A DNA stretch of 39,059 bases from an uncultured Cytophagales bacterium. GTDB lineage: Bacteria > Bacteroidota > Bacteroidia > Cytophagales > Bernardetiaceae. Below the pieces are notes generated by a model. It made no database searches. It worked only from the letters and a program-made list of their open reading frames with translations, and was not told the DNA's origin. The translations under genes were made by a program, and so were the position numbers. This document shows positions 1-8,801 of the stretch, one piece after another. The DNA lies in the NCBI GenBank assembly GCA_937136415.1, contig CAKZOK010000133.1:1-39059 (forward strand), in the 5' to 3' direction. How positions within the stretch are numbered: position 1 is the stretch's first letter; each line of letters begins with the position of its first letter.

Positions 1-1
1 G

Positions 2-18
2 TTACGCTACGAGGTAGC
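2..18. repeat. Short hairpin, TTACGCT type
   Basis: TTACGCTACGAGGTAGC contains the stem GCTAC/GTAGC around the loop GAG. The minus strand at 17520-17539 carries the same leading TTACGCT followed by a different but fully paired stem (GCTTC/GAAGC, loop TAGAG). A third TTACGCT word lies near 247, next to the palindrome AGCATATGCT. The shared lead-in with differing paired arms suggests a small repeat family. The function is unknown. Confidence 0.4.
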
Positions 19-47
19 TAAATTTCAAAAGACACGAAAACTGTATG

Positions 48-81
48 AGAAAATAACCAAATTTTGAACAGCCTAGGTTAT
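48..81. repeat. Intergenic repeat, copy 1 (partner at 18131-18165)
   Basis: This roughly 34-nt stretch reads through ATAACCAAATTTTGAACAGC and on to CCTAGGTTAT. A near-identical copy, with about two differences over some 30 nt, lies at 18131-18165. The ends ATAACC and GGTTAT are complementary, so the unit can close on itself. In this copy it abuts the hairpin repeat at 85-108. A degenerate GGCTAGGTTAT also occurs near 18593, beside another hairpin repeat. Confidence 0.6.
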
Positions 82-84
82 GAT

Positions 85-108
85 GTCGCTTGTGGGAACA
101 CAAGCAAC
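85..108 (-). repeat. Covarying hairpin repeat, GCTTGTG-arm copy
   Basis: Read on the minus strand, the element is GTTG-CTTGTG-TTCC-CACAAG-CGAC. The stem GCTTGTG/CACAAGC has 7 bp and a 4-nt pyrimidine loop. It matches the plus-strand copy at 201-224 in both edges and in loop type, but the arms differ by a compensated base pair (C:G there, T:A here). No gene is nearby except tamB at 614. Confidence 0.65.
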
Positions 109-183
109 GGTCATTTTTTTTTTAATTTGTAATTAAAAATAAAATAATATGTTTTATTGTAATTAATGAAATGATTTTTAGAC

Positions 184-224
184 TAAAAATTAACTTTATC
201 GTTGCTCGTGTCCCCACGAGCGAC
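184..224 (+). repeat. 41-nt hairpin repeat, copy A (twin at 33839-33879)
   Basis: An AT-rich lead-in (TAAAAATTAACTTTA) precedes the hairpin GTTGCTCGTG-TCCC-CACGAGCGAC, whose stem GCTCGTG/CACGAGC lies at 204-210 and 215-221. A copy differing at only two positions over 41 nt is at 33839-33879, about 33.6 kb away. This is direct sequence evidence for a dispersed repeat. No reading frame or T-tract makes it look like a gene or a terminator. Confidence 0.8.
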
Positions 225-332
225 CAAAACCAAATTAATCCTTAGTTTAATTGCATTACGCTAAAGCATATGCTACCTTGTTGTATAGAAACAATAAGTA
301 TCTTTAAAATATTGATAATCATGCTAAATCCT

Positions 333-358
333 CGTTGACGGCAACGCCTCAACGACGG
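333..358 (+). repeat. GCCTCAACGA-type hairpin repeat (partner near 38951)
   Basis: The stem CGTTGA/TCAACG encloses a second small stem GGC-AAC-GCC. The right side GCCTCAACGACGG recurs as GCCTCAACGAAGG at 970-982 past 38000 (38970-38982), there preceded by GGC with a longer loop. The family is shared, but the loop and left arm vary. Confidence 0.5.
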
Positions 359-372
359 TTTTGTCTAGTCGT

Positions 373-486
373 ATGGAAAAAATTATTAGTGAGCTACACA
401 GTTCTTCTTCTTTTACAGCATTCAAACGCTATATTATTAGAAAAAGCAAACATTTTTTTCCTTTGTTCTATGATTATATAGAATAA
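373..486 (+). CDS. Possible 37-residue small ORF or gene remnant
   Basis: An ATG at 373 opens 37 codons ending in TAA at 484-486. The product begins MEKIISELHSS and ends FFPLFYDYIE. The composition is protein-like, with a charged amphipathic middle (FKRYIIRKSKHFF). There is no recognisable leader, no family match that I know, and the ORF starts 15 nt after a hairpin repeat. It could be a small real protein, the tail of a decayed gene, or chance. It is the only candidate coding stretch in the first 613 bases; the rest of that gap holds repeats and AT-rich sequence. Confidence 0.15.
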   Translation: MEKIISELHSSSSFTAFKRYIIRKSKHFFPLFYDYIE

Positions 487-613
487 TTATAAATCAAAAA
501 CAAAACCCTTAATTTTCAGTTGATTAAACTAAGACGTAAAGTATTTTCATTTTATAAAATGAGTTACCATTTTTTCACGTCCATTTTTATAATGCTTTTG
601 CTATCATATCCTT

Positions 614-3600
614 ATGAATTTCCTTCAAAAATTAAAAAACAAACTTTCTAACAAACCTACTGATAATCAGCCCAATACACCACAAAAACCAAAATCAAAA
701 GCTAAACGAATATTATGGACAATAACTAAGGTTTTTATGTGGGTTTTTGGTTCTATTTTTGGACTTTTGGCTCTTATTTTTATTCTGGTTTTCTTGCCTC
801 CTATTCAAGATTTTCTGACAGAAAAAGCAGAAATTTTTTTGAGTAAAAAACTGACTACAAAAGTAAAAGTCGAAACGATTCGCCTTAGTTTGCCTTTGGG
901 TTTGTCAATAAATGGTCTTTATGTTGAGGATTTGCAACAAGATACATTGCTTTATGCAGGGCATTTTGAAGCTGATATAAATCCGTTTGCTTTAATCAAG
1001 AAGAAACTTCAAATTACAAAAGTTAGTCTTGATGATGTATATGCAAATATTTGGATAAATGAAGATAGCGTTTCGAATATTGATTTTCTCAATACAGCCT
1101 TTGCCCCTACTGATTCGGCAAAAATGACTGACGAGCAAACCACAACTCAAATCGAATCCAATGATACAACAGGAGTAGGTTTTATTATTTCTCTTAGTGG
1201 TGCAGACTTCAAAAATATCAATGCAAAATTTGATGATAGATATAATGGAAATGATATAAAAGGAAAAATAGGACAATTCAAAATTGATGTCGATGATTTT
1301 GATTTGAATAATTTGAGTTTTACTGTAAAAGATATTTTGCTCAAAGATACAGATTTGCGTTATCTACAAACCAAACTCCCACCCAAACAGCCCGAAGAAC
1401 CAGACACAACTAGCTCAGAAATTGGATTTCAAATTGATTTGGACAAAATTAATATAGAAAATCTAAATGCTTTCTATAAAAGCAACGTTACAGGACAAGA
1501 AGTAGATGGAAAAATAGGAACTCTTTTTATAAATGCTCAAAAGACAAATCTAGGCACTCAAAAAATTGTCATTCAAGATGTCGAACTCAAAAAAACATAC
1601 CTTTCTTATAAGCAAGGATTAGTAACGACTGCTTTGGATTCTGTCATCAATAAGTCTGCCGAATTAATAGCCGAAGAAGCCGAGCAAGTAGCAGGAACAG
1701 AAGAAGATGAGGGAAAACCTTGGGTTATTGAAGTCAAAAATATTTTATTAGAAGGTAATGAAGTTGTTTTTGATAATGATAAAATTGAAGAAATAGAATA
1801 CGGTTTTGATACAAATCATATTCATTTTAAAGGAATTGCTTTAGAAGCCGAAAATTTCAAATTCTATCCTGATAACATTGCAGCAGACCTAAAAACTATT
1901 CAAGCAACAGACAACAGAAACCAATTCGAACTCCAAGATTTTGATGGAAATATTCGTCTGGATTCGAATGGAGTAACTGTTACAGATTTGAATATTCAGA
2001 CTTCGAGAAGTAAAATAGGACAAACCGTAAAACTTGCAGCTTCACTTGAAAACATTGCAACAGACTGGCAAAATGCTGATTTAGAAATTAATTTGGACGG
2101 AACAGAAATTGCTCTTGCCGATGTTTTTTATTTTGTTCCAGATTTGGCAAAACAAGTTTCTTTATCTAAAACAACAACCGAAACTATCAAAATTTCGGGA
2201 CAAGCAACAGGAAAAGCAAACAATGCAACACTCAAAAATTTTCAAGTAAAAGGATTGGACAACACAAATTTAATCGTAACTGGAAATATCAAAGGGCTGC
2301 CTGATGTAGAAAAAATGTATGCTGATATAAAAGTAAACAAACTGACTACCTCAAGATACGATTTGCAAAAAGTTGTTCCTCGTGGTACGCTTCCAGCAGG
2401 GTTCAATTTTCCTCGTTCGATTTCCATGACGGCTTCGGCAAAAGGTTCTATGAATAATATGTTTGTAGAATTTTTGGCAAATCTTGATAATACAAAAATA
2501 CAGTTGGGAGGAACAATGAAAAATCCGACCGACCCAAACAAAATGTATTTGGATATTGCCACAAAACAGTTTTTGGTATATCTAAATGATGTCAAAAATT
2601 GGATTCCTGATACGCTCATTCCTTCGAATCTTACTCTTCCTCCAAAAATAGAAGGCGATATTGTCTTTACTGGATTATTGAATGATTTTGAAACAGATGC
2701 AAAATTCAATACTACTTTGGGAAATGTAGGCGCAAAAGGAACAATGAAAAATACCATTTCTGAAACCAAAACGCCTATTTATGATATTACGGCAGTGGTA
2801 GAAAATGCACAGTTGGGAAAAATTTTGCAAGACACTACGCTAGGAGTTACAGATTTGAAGATTTCGGCTGATGGTAGTGGCTTCGAACCCGAAATTATGA
2901 AAGCAACTATCGATGGAAATGTAAACAAATTCGAATTTCAAAATTATGTCTATAAAGATTTGAAAATCGATGGAAATGTAGATGGAATGTCTTACAATGG
3001 AAAATTAAATATGAAAGATAAAAATCTTACATTTGATTTTGATGGAAATGTAGTTTGGGACACACTTAGTCCAAAATTTGTTGTTGATTTGGATTTGAGA
3101 AAAGTTGATTTACAAGCCCTAAACCTCTATGAAGAACCTCTAACAGTTGCTTTGATGCTCAATGCAGATATTACAGGAATGGATTTGGATAATTTGAGAG
3201 GAAATGTTGGTCTTCAAAAAGTAATCATTGATACAAAAAAACAAACGTTTAGGATAGATTCGGCTGCTTTTGTTTCTATTGCTCAAAAAGGAGAAACAGA
3301 TATAAACCTTCGTTCAGATATTATTTCTGCCAAAATAAAAGGAAATTTAGACTTTTCTACCTTCGTTGCAACACTCAAAAATCACATTAATACCTATATC
3401 GAAATTGACCCCATTTTACCAAACAAAGAAATTGGAACGCAGCAAATGGATTTTGATATTCAGATTCATAAATCTGAACTCTTGACGGCTTTAGTTCCTG
3501 ACCTTACAAAATTCGAACCTGCCTCTTTTGATGGAAAATATCGTAGTGATACCAAAAAATTCGAACTTAATGGAAATTTTCCCACTATTATTTATGCAGG

Positions 3601-6160
3601 AATTACGATGGATTCTCTGACAATTAATGTAGATTCGGACAGAGAAGCCTTGAGTTATAGAATTGGTGTTGCAGAGCTTACAAACGGTACTTTTCAGTTC
3701 GAACACCCTCTTATTTCTGGAAAAGCAGCCAATAATAAAGCTGATTTGGCTATCAATATTAAAGATGAAAAAGGAAAAGAACGCTTCAAATTCACTACTT
3801 TTTTAGAACGTCCAGATACTACAAAATTTATTGTTTCACTTGCTCCTACTCAAATTCTAAACTATAAAGATTGGAGTACCAAGAAAGGGAATCAAATTAT
3901 TTTATCAAGTAGTGAAAATCAAAAACTAAGTATAAAGAATTTTTTATTGAGCAATGACAACCAAACAATTAGCGCACAAACTACCGAAAATGACCAAAAT
4001 TTAGTAGCTCGTTTTACCGATTTCGAACTCTCAACAATTACAGATATTGCTGCACCAAATGACACTACAAAACTGGCAGCAGGAAAACTAAACGGAAAAG
4101 TAAACCTACAAAATTTCCAAACTCAAATGCAGATTTTGGCTGATTTAAGTATTGATAAACTAACTGTATTGAATAGTGAAATAGGCAATTTATCAATGAA
4201 TATCCAAAATTCTACTTCATTGAATAAATATGATATAAAGGTAAATTTAGATGGAGAAAATAAATTTGAATTAATGGGATATTATAACGACACCCAAAAC
4301 CTTGATAATGCCTTAAACCTAAACCTAAATGTTCAAAAATTATCTCTCCCTACTTTTGAAAATCTTACCATGGGAAATCTCAAAAATGTGGAAGGAACAA
4401 TTACAGGAAATATAAAAATAAAAGGTGCAGTAGAAAAACCTAGTATTTTGGGAAACCTTGATTTTAATCAAACTTCATTTTTTCTTACTGCAACAGGTAC
4501 TCATATTAAATTAAAAAAAGAACGTATCAAATTTGATAACAATGGAATTGTATTTAATGATTTTACCTTACAAGACAAAAAGCAAAATACAATATATCTT
4601 AATGGTAGAATAAATACACCTACTTTTTCAGATTTAAAATTAGATTTGAATATCAAAAGTGATAAATTTTTGTTTGTTGATGATGAAAAAAGCGATGACC
4701 CAAAAGAAGAACAATTATTTTTTGGAAAAGCTATTGCAGGACTAGATATTAATATCAAAGGAGCAGTTGTTAGCCCAGTCGTAACAGCGAATATAAATGT
4801 CTTAAAAGGAACAGATTTAACCTATATTTTACCAGAAGACGAAGTTGCGACTATAGATAAAGAAGGTGTTGTAGAGTTTGTTGATAGAGATTTTTATACA
4901 GACTCTCTTGTTTCTACTGAAATAATCACTATTGATGAAGACACACAAACTGCCATTGACATGGATATTCGAACTATTATTAAAATTAATCCATTAGCAA
5001 AAATGACAGTCGAAATTGACCCTTCAAATCAATTAGAAATACAAGGAGGTGGAGATATTAATTTTAATCTAAGCCCTAGTGGAGAGATGTCTTTGACAGG
5101 GCGTTATGAAATTACAGACGGAATTTATAAACTCAATTTTTTGAATGTTGCCAAAAAAAATTTTAAAGTAAAAAAGGGAAGTTCAATTACTTTTTATGGT
5201 GATATAATGGATATGAAGGCTGATATTACGGCAGTGCATGAAGTAGAAGCTGCATCTTATGAGCTTATGGCAAATCAAATGGGGGGGGCTTCCGAGTCTG
5301 AACTCAACAAATACAAACAAAAGCTACCTTTCGAAGTCATAATGAATATGACAGGTGAAATAATGAATCCAATTATCAATTTTGATATTGATATTGCCGA
5401 TGAAAAACGAGGAGCAATGGGAGGAACAATAAACACTCGTTTGCAACTTCTAAACAAACAAGAATCAGAACTCAACAAACAAGTATTTGCACTGCTTATT
5501 TTGGGTGGCTTTATTTCAGAAAATCCATTAGATGGAGCGCAAGGAGAAATGGGTTTTGCAGAATCGACAGCAAGAAATACAGTAAGTGGACTCTTGACAG
5601 ACCAACTCAACAAACTTGCCGATAAAAACCTTGCAGGTGTTGGGCTTTCATTTGACCTAAACTCTTATGAAGATTATTCAACAGGAGAATCTCAAAGCAA
5701 AACAGAATTAGGAATCAATCTTTCAAAATCTTTTATGGACGACCGTCTTACTTTTCAAGTAGGTACAAATGTAGATTTGGAAGGAGGAAATTCGGCAGAC
5801 CAACAACAACAAGGCTTGAGTAGTATTGCTGGAGATGTAATTATTTCTTACTTACTTACAGAAGACGGGCGTTATAAAGTTCAGATTTTTAGAGAAAATA
5901 GTTATGCTGGAGTTATTGATGGGCAGATTATCCAAACAGGAGCATCGCTTATTTTTGTGCGAGAGTACGACGAGTTTAGTGAGCTTTTCAAAAAAGACAA
6001 ACAACTAGATAAAGAAAAAGAAAGAAAACGTAAGCAAGAACAAAAACGCAAAAAAGAGCAAGAACAAAAGCAAGAAGAAGAAAATACAATCAGTTCTATT
6101 GATTTAATTTTACAAAATCGTGATAAAAATTTTGATATCGAAATAGATGTATTTTTGTAA
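614..6160 (+). CDS. tamB: TamB-like translocation/assembly module protein
   Basis: This 1848-residue AsmA/TamB-type protein is predicted to span the periplasm and move phospholipid or help insert outer-membrane proteins. The N-terminus has a basic stretch, then one membrane segment (about residues 33-62). A long run of repeated beta-rich segments with recurring small motifs such as 'l.g.i.g' and 'vkG' follows. The C-terminal DUF490/TamB domain covers about 1450-1790 (LNLSKSFMDDRLTFQVG-like strand pattern, ending near FVREYDEF). Beyond it is a highly charged K/E/Q tail (about 1795-1830), typical of Bacteroidota homologues. ATG at 614 precedes the membrane anchor and is the natural start. The stop is one nucleotide before the next gene, implying an operon. 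No tamA/omp85 gene is in view. An 8-G run lies at 5281-5288 inside the gene. Confidence 0.9.
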   Translation: MNFLQKLKNKLSNKPTDNQPNTPQKPKSKAKRILWTITKVFMWVFGSIFGLLALIFILVFLPPIQDFLTEKAEIFLSKKLTTKVKVETIRLSLPLGLSINGLYVEDLQQDTLLYAGHFEADINPFALIKKKLQITKVSLDDVYANIWINEDSVSNIDFLNTAFAPTDSAKMTDEQTTTQIESNDTTGVGFIISLSGADFKNINAKFDDRYNGNDIKGKIGQFKIDVDDFDLNNLSFTVKDILLKDTDLRYLQTKLPPKQPEEPDTTSSEIGFQIDLDKINIENLNAFYKSNVTGQEVDGKIGTLFINAQKTNLGTQKIVIQDVELKKTYLSYKQGLVTTALDSVINKSAELIAEEAEQVAGTEEDEGKPWVIEVKNILLEGNEVVFDNDKIEEIEYGFDTNHIHFKGIALEAENFKFYPDNIAADLKTIQATDNRNQFELQDFDGNIRLDSNGVTVTDLNIQTSRSKIGQTVKLAASLENIATDWQNADLEINLDGTEIALADVFYFVPDLAKQVSLSKTTTETIKISGQATGKANNATLKNFQVKGLDNTNLIVTGNIKGLPDVEKMYADIKVNKLTTSRYDLQKVVPRGTLPAGFNFPRSISMTASAKGSMNNMFVEFLANLDNTKIQLGGTMKNPTDPNKMYLDIATKQFLVYLNDVKNWIPDTLIPSNLTLPPKIEGDIVFTGLLNDFETDAKFNTTLGNVGAKGTMKNTISETKTPIYDITAVVENAQLGKILQDTTLGVTDLKISADGSGFEPEIMKATIDGNVNKFEFQNYVYKDLKIDGNVDGMSYNGKLNMKDKNLTFDFDGNVVWDTLSPKFVVDLDLRKVDLQALNLYEEPLTVALMLNADITGMDLDNLRGNVGLQKVIIDTKKQTFRIDSAAFVSIAQKGETDINLRSDIISAKIKGNLDFSTFVATLKNHINTYIEIDPILPNKEIGTQQMDFDIQIHKSELLTALVPDLTKFEPASFDGKYRSDTKKFELNGNFPTIIYAGITMDSLTINVDSDREALSYRIGVAELTNGTFQFEHPLISGKAANNKADLAINIKDEKGKERFKFTTFLERPDTTKFIVSLAPTQILNYKDWSTKKGNQIILSSSENQKLSIKNFLLSNDNQTISAQTTENDQNLVARFTDFELSTITDIAAPNDTTKLAAGKLNGKVNLQNFQTQMQILADLSIDKLTVLNSEIGNLSMNIQNSTSLNKYDIKVNLDGENKFELMGYYNDTQNLDNALNLNLNVQKLSLPTFENLTMGNLKNVEGTITGNIKIKGAVEKPSILGNLDFNQTSFFLTATGTHIKLKKERIKFDNNGIVFNDFTLQDKKQNTIYLNGRINTPTFSDLKLDLNIKSDKFLFVDDEKSDDPKEEQLFFGKAIAGLDINIKGAVVSPVVTANINVLKGTDLTYILPEDEVATIDKEGVVEFVDRDFYTDSLVSTEIITIDEDTQTAIDMDIRTIIKINPLAKMTVEIDPSNQLEIQGGGDINFNLSPSGEMSLTGRYEITDGIYKLNFLNVAKKNFKVKKGSSITFYGDIMDMKADITAVHEVEAASYELMANQMGGASESELNKYKQKLPFEVIMNMTGEIMNPIINFDIDIADEKRGAMGGTINTRLQLLNKQESELNKQVFALLILGGFISENPLDGAQGEMGFAESTARNTVSGLLTDQLNKLADKNLAGVGLSFDLNSYEDYSTGESQSKTELGINLSKSFMDDRLTFQVGTNVDLEGGNSADQQQQGLSSIAGDVIISYLLTEDGRYKVQIFRENSYAGVIDGQIIQTGASLIFVREYDEFSELFKKDKQLDKEKERKRKQEQKRKKEQEQKQEEENTISSIDLILQNRDKNFDIEIDVFL

Positions 6161-6161
6161 A

Positions 6162-7892
6162 ATGAAAAAAATTATTTACACGTTCCTTTTTACTTTCATT
6201 TTTGTACTCCTGCTGTTTTTTTTATTAACATTGGATTATCAAAATTTTACTTATCAACTTTTATATTTTTATAATAAAATAGATAGAATTGATTTTTTTC
6301 GGCAAAATTTACTCACAGAAGTTCATTTTTTGGCTCTAAAAATAATTAGTATTTCAATTTGGAGTGGCTTTTATATTTTACTTTTATGGAAAGGAAAAGC
6401 CATCAAAATCAAGTTGATATATTATAAAGACAAAATTAGGTCAGCATTAAAATCTAATTTCAATTCTATTTCAAAAAAAATAAAATCTACTTTTCAACAA
6501 CTCTCATTCCTTCAAAAAGTAGTTTTGTTTTCTCCTATGCCTATTTATATTGCTTTTTGGTGGATTTATGGCTGGCAAAATGATGAAATTTTTTCTTATA
6601 CTTTTTTTGTCGATAGAGGTATTTTGGTTTCTGCAACTTATTATCCTGCACCTAATAATCATGTTGCATTTTTGATTTTTGCAGCTCTTCTGAATAAAAT
6701 CATTCCTTCTTTTTTTTCTGATTTTATTGCTTTAAAGCTCCCTGCTACACTTGCAGCTCTTTTTTCTTTGTGGTTTGTTTGGTTATTTTTTTATCGTAAA
6801 AATCAAAAAATTCTTGCTTGGATTTCTTTTATTCTGATTGCTTTTAATTGGGCTTTTTTCTTTTATGCTACTCATGGGCGTGGTTATGCGTGGATAATTT
6901 TGTTTTTTTTATTATCTTGTTTTGCTGTTTTCAAAATTGTTGATTCTGCCCATAATTCAGAAAATACAAACAACTTTAAATATTGGTTTTTGTGGTCGTT
7001 TTCTTTGATTTTGGGTTGTTATACCATTCCTATTTTTATTTATGTTTGGTTTGGTTCTTTGGTAGGTTTATGGATTATCGGAACGAATAAAATTAGAAAA
7101 AAAAGTATCCTTTTTTCTTTTATTTCTGGAGTCATTATTTTGGCTTTTTATACTCCCATTCTAATTTTGAATGGATTATCAGCAATTATTTCTAACTCTT
7201 GGGTTGCTCCTTTAAGCCTTCAAAAATGGCTACAAGAATTTCCTATTTATTTATGGAATGTTCACGGAATAACTGGAATTTTGGCTTTTTGGGCTTCTAT
7301 TATTTTATTTTTTTCTAAAAAAGAATATAAAAAATTAATTATTTATTTTTGGGCTATTGCCTATTTTCCTTATTTAATTGTCTTTATTCAGAAAGTTTTG
7401 CCTTTCGAAAGAGTTTTTTTATATAGACAAATTGCCGAAATATTGATGCTTAATTTTTGCATATTTATTGGAATAAAAAAGAAAATTAATTCATTTTTCT
7501 ATCAAAAAAAACATCAAAATTTCATTCAAATTTCATTAATTATTCTAGCTATTTTTTATGCTAATTTCAGAATCTTTGGAGAACATTATCGTTGTAATCT
7601 CAAAACAAATATCTATCACTTTGCAGAGCCTTTAGCAAAAAAAATATACGCCCAAAATCATAAAAAACCAATTTCAATCCTTGTTTTTGAAGATACTTAT
7701 AATATTTTTTTGAGATATTATTTTAGAAAACTGGGTACAAAAATTGATACTTTACCAAGTAAGGAAACAAACTATCAAATTATTATTCTACCCAAAACAG
7801 AATCATTTTTGATAACTCAAAAAGATTCTTCAAATTATTTTATCTTTTATGAAGATAACTTTGTAACAGGATTTAAGAAAAAACAATACTGA
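6162..7892 (+). CDS. GT-C fold membrane glycosyltransferase (family 39-like)
   Basis: This 576-residue, strongly hydrophobic protein has roughly 10-12 predicted membrane spans. It likely transfers sugar from a polyprenyl-phosphate donor on the outer face of the inner membrane. The first large loop contains WQNDEIFSY followed by PAPNNHVAF. This matches the Asp-Glu motif and downstream NNH of PMT/ArnT-like and RgtA-D-like enzymes, with D-E as the putative catalytic pair. The frame also opens at ATG 6147, but ATG 6162 (MKKIIYTFLF, a normal membrane start) sits 1 nt after the tamB stop and avoids overlap, so I prefer it. A short soluble C-terminal tail follows the last span. Acceptor and donor cannot be read from sequence. 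Base composition is more T-rich than its neighbours, as expected for a membrane protein. Confidence 0.75.
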   Translation: MKKIIYTFLFTFIFVLLLFFLLTLDYQNFTYQLLYFYNKIDRIDFFRQNLLTEVHFLALKIISISIWSGFYILLLWKGKAIKIKLIYYKDKIRSALKSNFNSISKKIKSTFQQLSFLQKVVLFSPMPIYIAFWWIYGWQNDEIFSYTFFVDRGILVSATYYPAPNNHVAFLIFAALLNKIIPSFFSDFIALKLPATLAALFSLWFVWLFFYRKNQKILAWISFILIAFNWAFFFYATHGRGYAWIILFFLLSCFAVFKIVDSAHNSENTNNFKYWFLWSFSLILGCYTIPIFIYVWFGSLVGLWIIGTNKIRKKSILFSFISGVIILAFYTPILILNGLSAIISNSWVAPLSLQKWLQEFPIYLWNVHGITGILAFWASIILFFSKKEYKKLIIYFWAIAYFPYLIVFIQKVLPFERVFLYRQIAEILMLNFCIFIGIKKKINSFFYQKKHQNFIQISLIILAIFYANFRIFGEHYRCNLKTNIYHFAEPLAKKIYAQNHKKPISILVFEDTYNIFLRYYFRKLGTKIDTLPSKETNYQIIILPKTESFLITQKDSSNYFIFYEDNFVTGFKKKQY

Positions 7893-7977
7893 AAATACAT
7901 TAATAACAAAATAACTTTTTTCATTTTTATTTGTTATACTATTTATAAATTATTTTTTAAACGAACTCCCTATTTTT

Positions 7978-8517
7978 ATGGAAACTTGGATAGTCGACCC
8001 ATTACACTCTGAAATTCAATTTAAGGCAAAGCACATGGTAATCTCAACAGTTACAGGCTCTTTTTTGGAATTTTCAGGAAAAATGGAAAAGCAAACAACA
8101 GAAGAAACTAATTTTGAGAATGCAATAATTTCTTTCGAAGCAAAAGTAGATAGTATCAGCACAGGTGTCGAACAGCGTGATGAACATTTGCGTTCGAATG
8201 ACTTTTTTGAAGCCGAAAAATACCCTACCATTTCTTTCAAGTCCACTTCATTCAAAAAAAACCCTGTTGATGGGGCATACAAAATGGAAGGAGATTTGAC
8301 AATAAAAGGCATCACAAAACCTGTCCAATTAGTTGTAGAATATGGTGGTAAAGCAACAGATATGTACGGACAAACTAAAATAGGATTCGAACTTAGAGGA
8401 AAAGTAAACCGACAAGAATTTGGTTTAGTTTGGACTGCAACAACAGAAGAAGGAGCTGTTATTGTTTCTGATGACATAACATTAATGGCACAATTACAAC
8501 TTGCCAAACCAGAGTAA
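7978..8517 (+). CDS. YceI family protein
   Basis: This 179-residue protein matches the YceI lipocalin-like fold throughout: WIVDPLHSEIQFKAKHM at the start, then SFEAKVDSISTGVEQRDEHLRS, then GDLTIKGITKPV. Family members bind long polyisoprenoid or fatty chains in a beta-barrel. There is no signal peptide, so this copy is probably cytoplasmic, unlike many YceI proteins that are exported. The start ATG at 7978 gives the canonical N-terminus. It is 85 nt from the upstream glycosyltransferase and is closed by a strong terminator at 8586-8627, so it may be transcribed alone or with the tamB operon. A weak 8-bp hairpin (ATAACAAA/TTTGTTAT, 7903-7937) lies in the upstream gap. Confidence 0.9.
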   Translation: METWIVDPLHSEIQFKAKHMVISTVTGSFLEFSGKMEKQTTEETNFENAIISFEAKVDSISTGVEQRDEHLRSNDFFEAEKYPTISFKSTSFKKNPVDGAYKMEGDLTIKGITKPVQLVVEYGGKATDMYGQTKIGFELRGKVNRQEFGLVWTATTEEGAVIVSDDITLMAQLQLAKPE

Positions 8518-8585
8518 AACAACCTACAAAAACAGTTGTAATAAGGTTTAATAATCAAAAAATTTCAATTTCTTTCTAAAAAATA

Positions 8586-8627
8586 ATAAAGGCTTTGTTA
8601 CATCTAACAAAGCCTTTATCGTTTTTT
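8586..8627 (+). terminator. Intrinsic terminator after yceI
   Basis: A perfect 15-bp stem (8586-8600 with 8605-8619, loop CATC) is followed by CGTTTTTT. It stands 69 nt after the YceI stop. The right-arm word TAACAAAGCCT recurs at about 8666-8676 and could pair with the same left arm. Confidence 0.85.
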
Positions 8628-8710
8628 AATTATATCTTTTCTCAAAAAAAGTTTTAATACACCATAACAAAGCCTCATTTCGTCTAAAAAAAGAAAATAA
8701 CCTTTTGGGT

Positions 8711-8740
8711 ATGCTATTTTTTTTCCAAAAAAAATAGTAT
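8711..8740. repeat. 30-nt near-perfect palindrome upstream of the kinase gene
   Basis: ATGCTA plus eight T, then CC, then eight A plus TAGTAT forms a 14-bp palindrome with one G.T wobble, 62 nt upstream of the kinase start. The 2-nt loop is too tight for a normal RNA hairpin unless the inner pairs open. It lacks a trailing T-run, so it is not an ordinary terminator. It could be an operator-like dyad or a leader structure. The 8518-8801 gap otherwise holds the terminator above and AT-rich sequence; I found no clean TAnnTTTG promoter. Confidence 0.4.
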
Positions 8741-8801
8741 ATTCAAATCTGTATATCATTTTTATCTAATAGATAGCACTTATTTTGAAAAATTATCTAC
8801 T

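Noticed and set aside
8016..8558. 180-codon open frame on the minus strand across yceI
   Set aside because: It is antisense to a clear YceI gene, has no family motifs, and arises from the codon pattern of the real gene.
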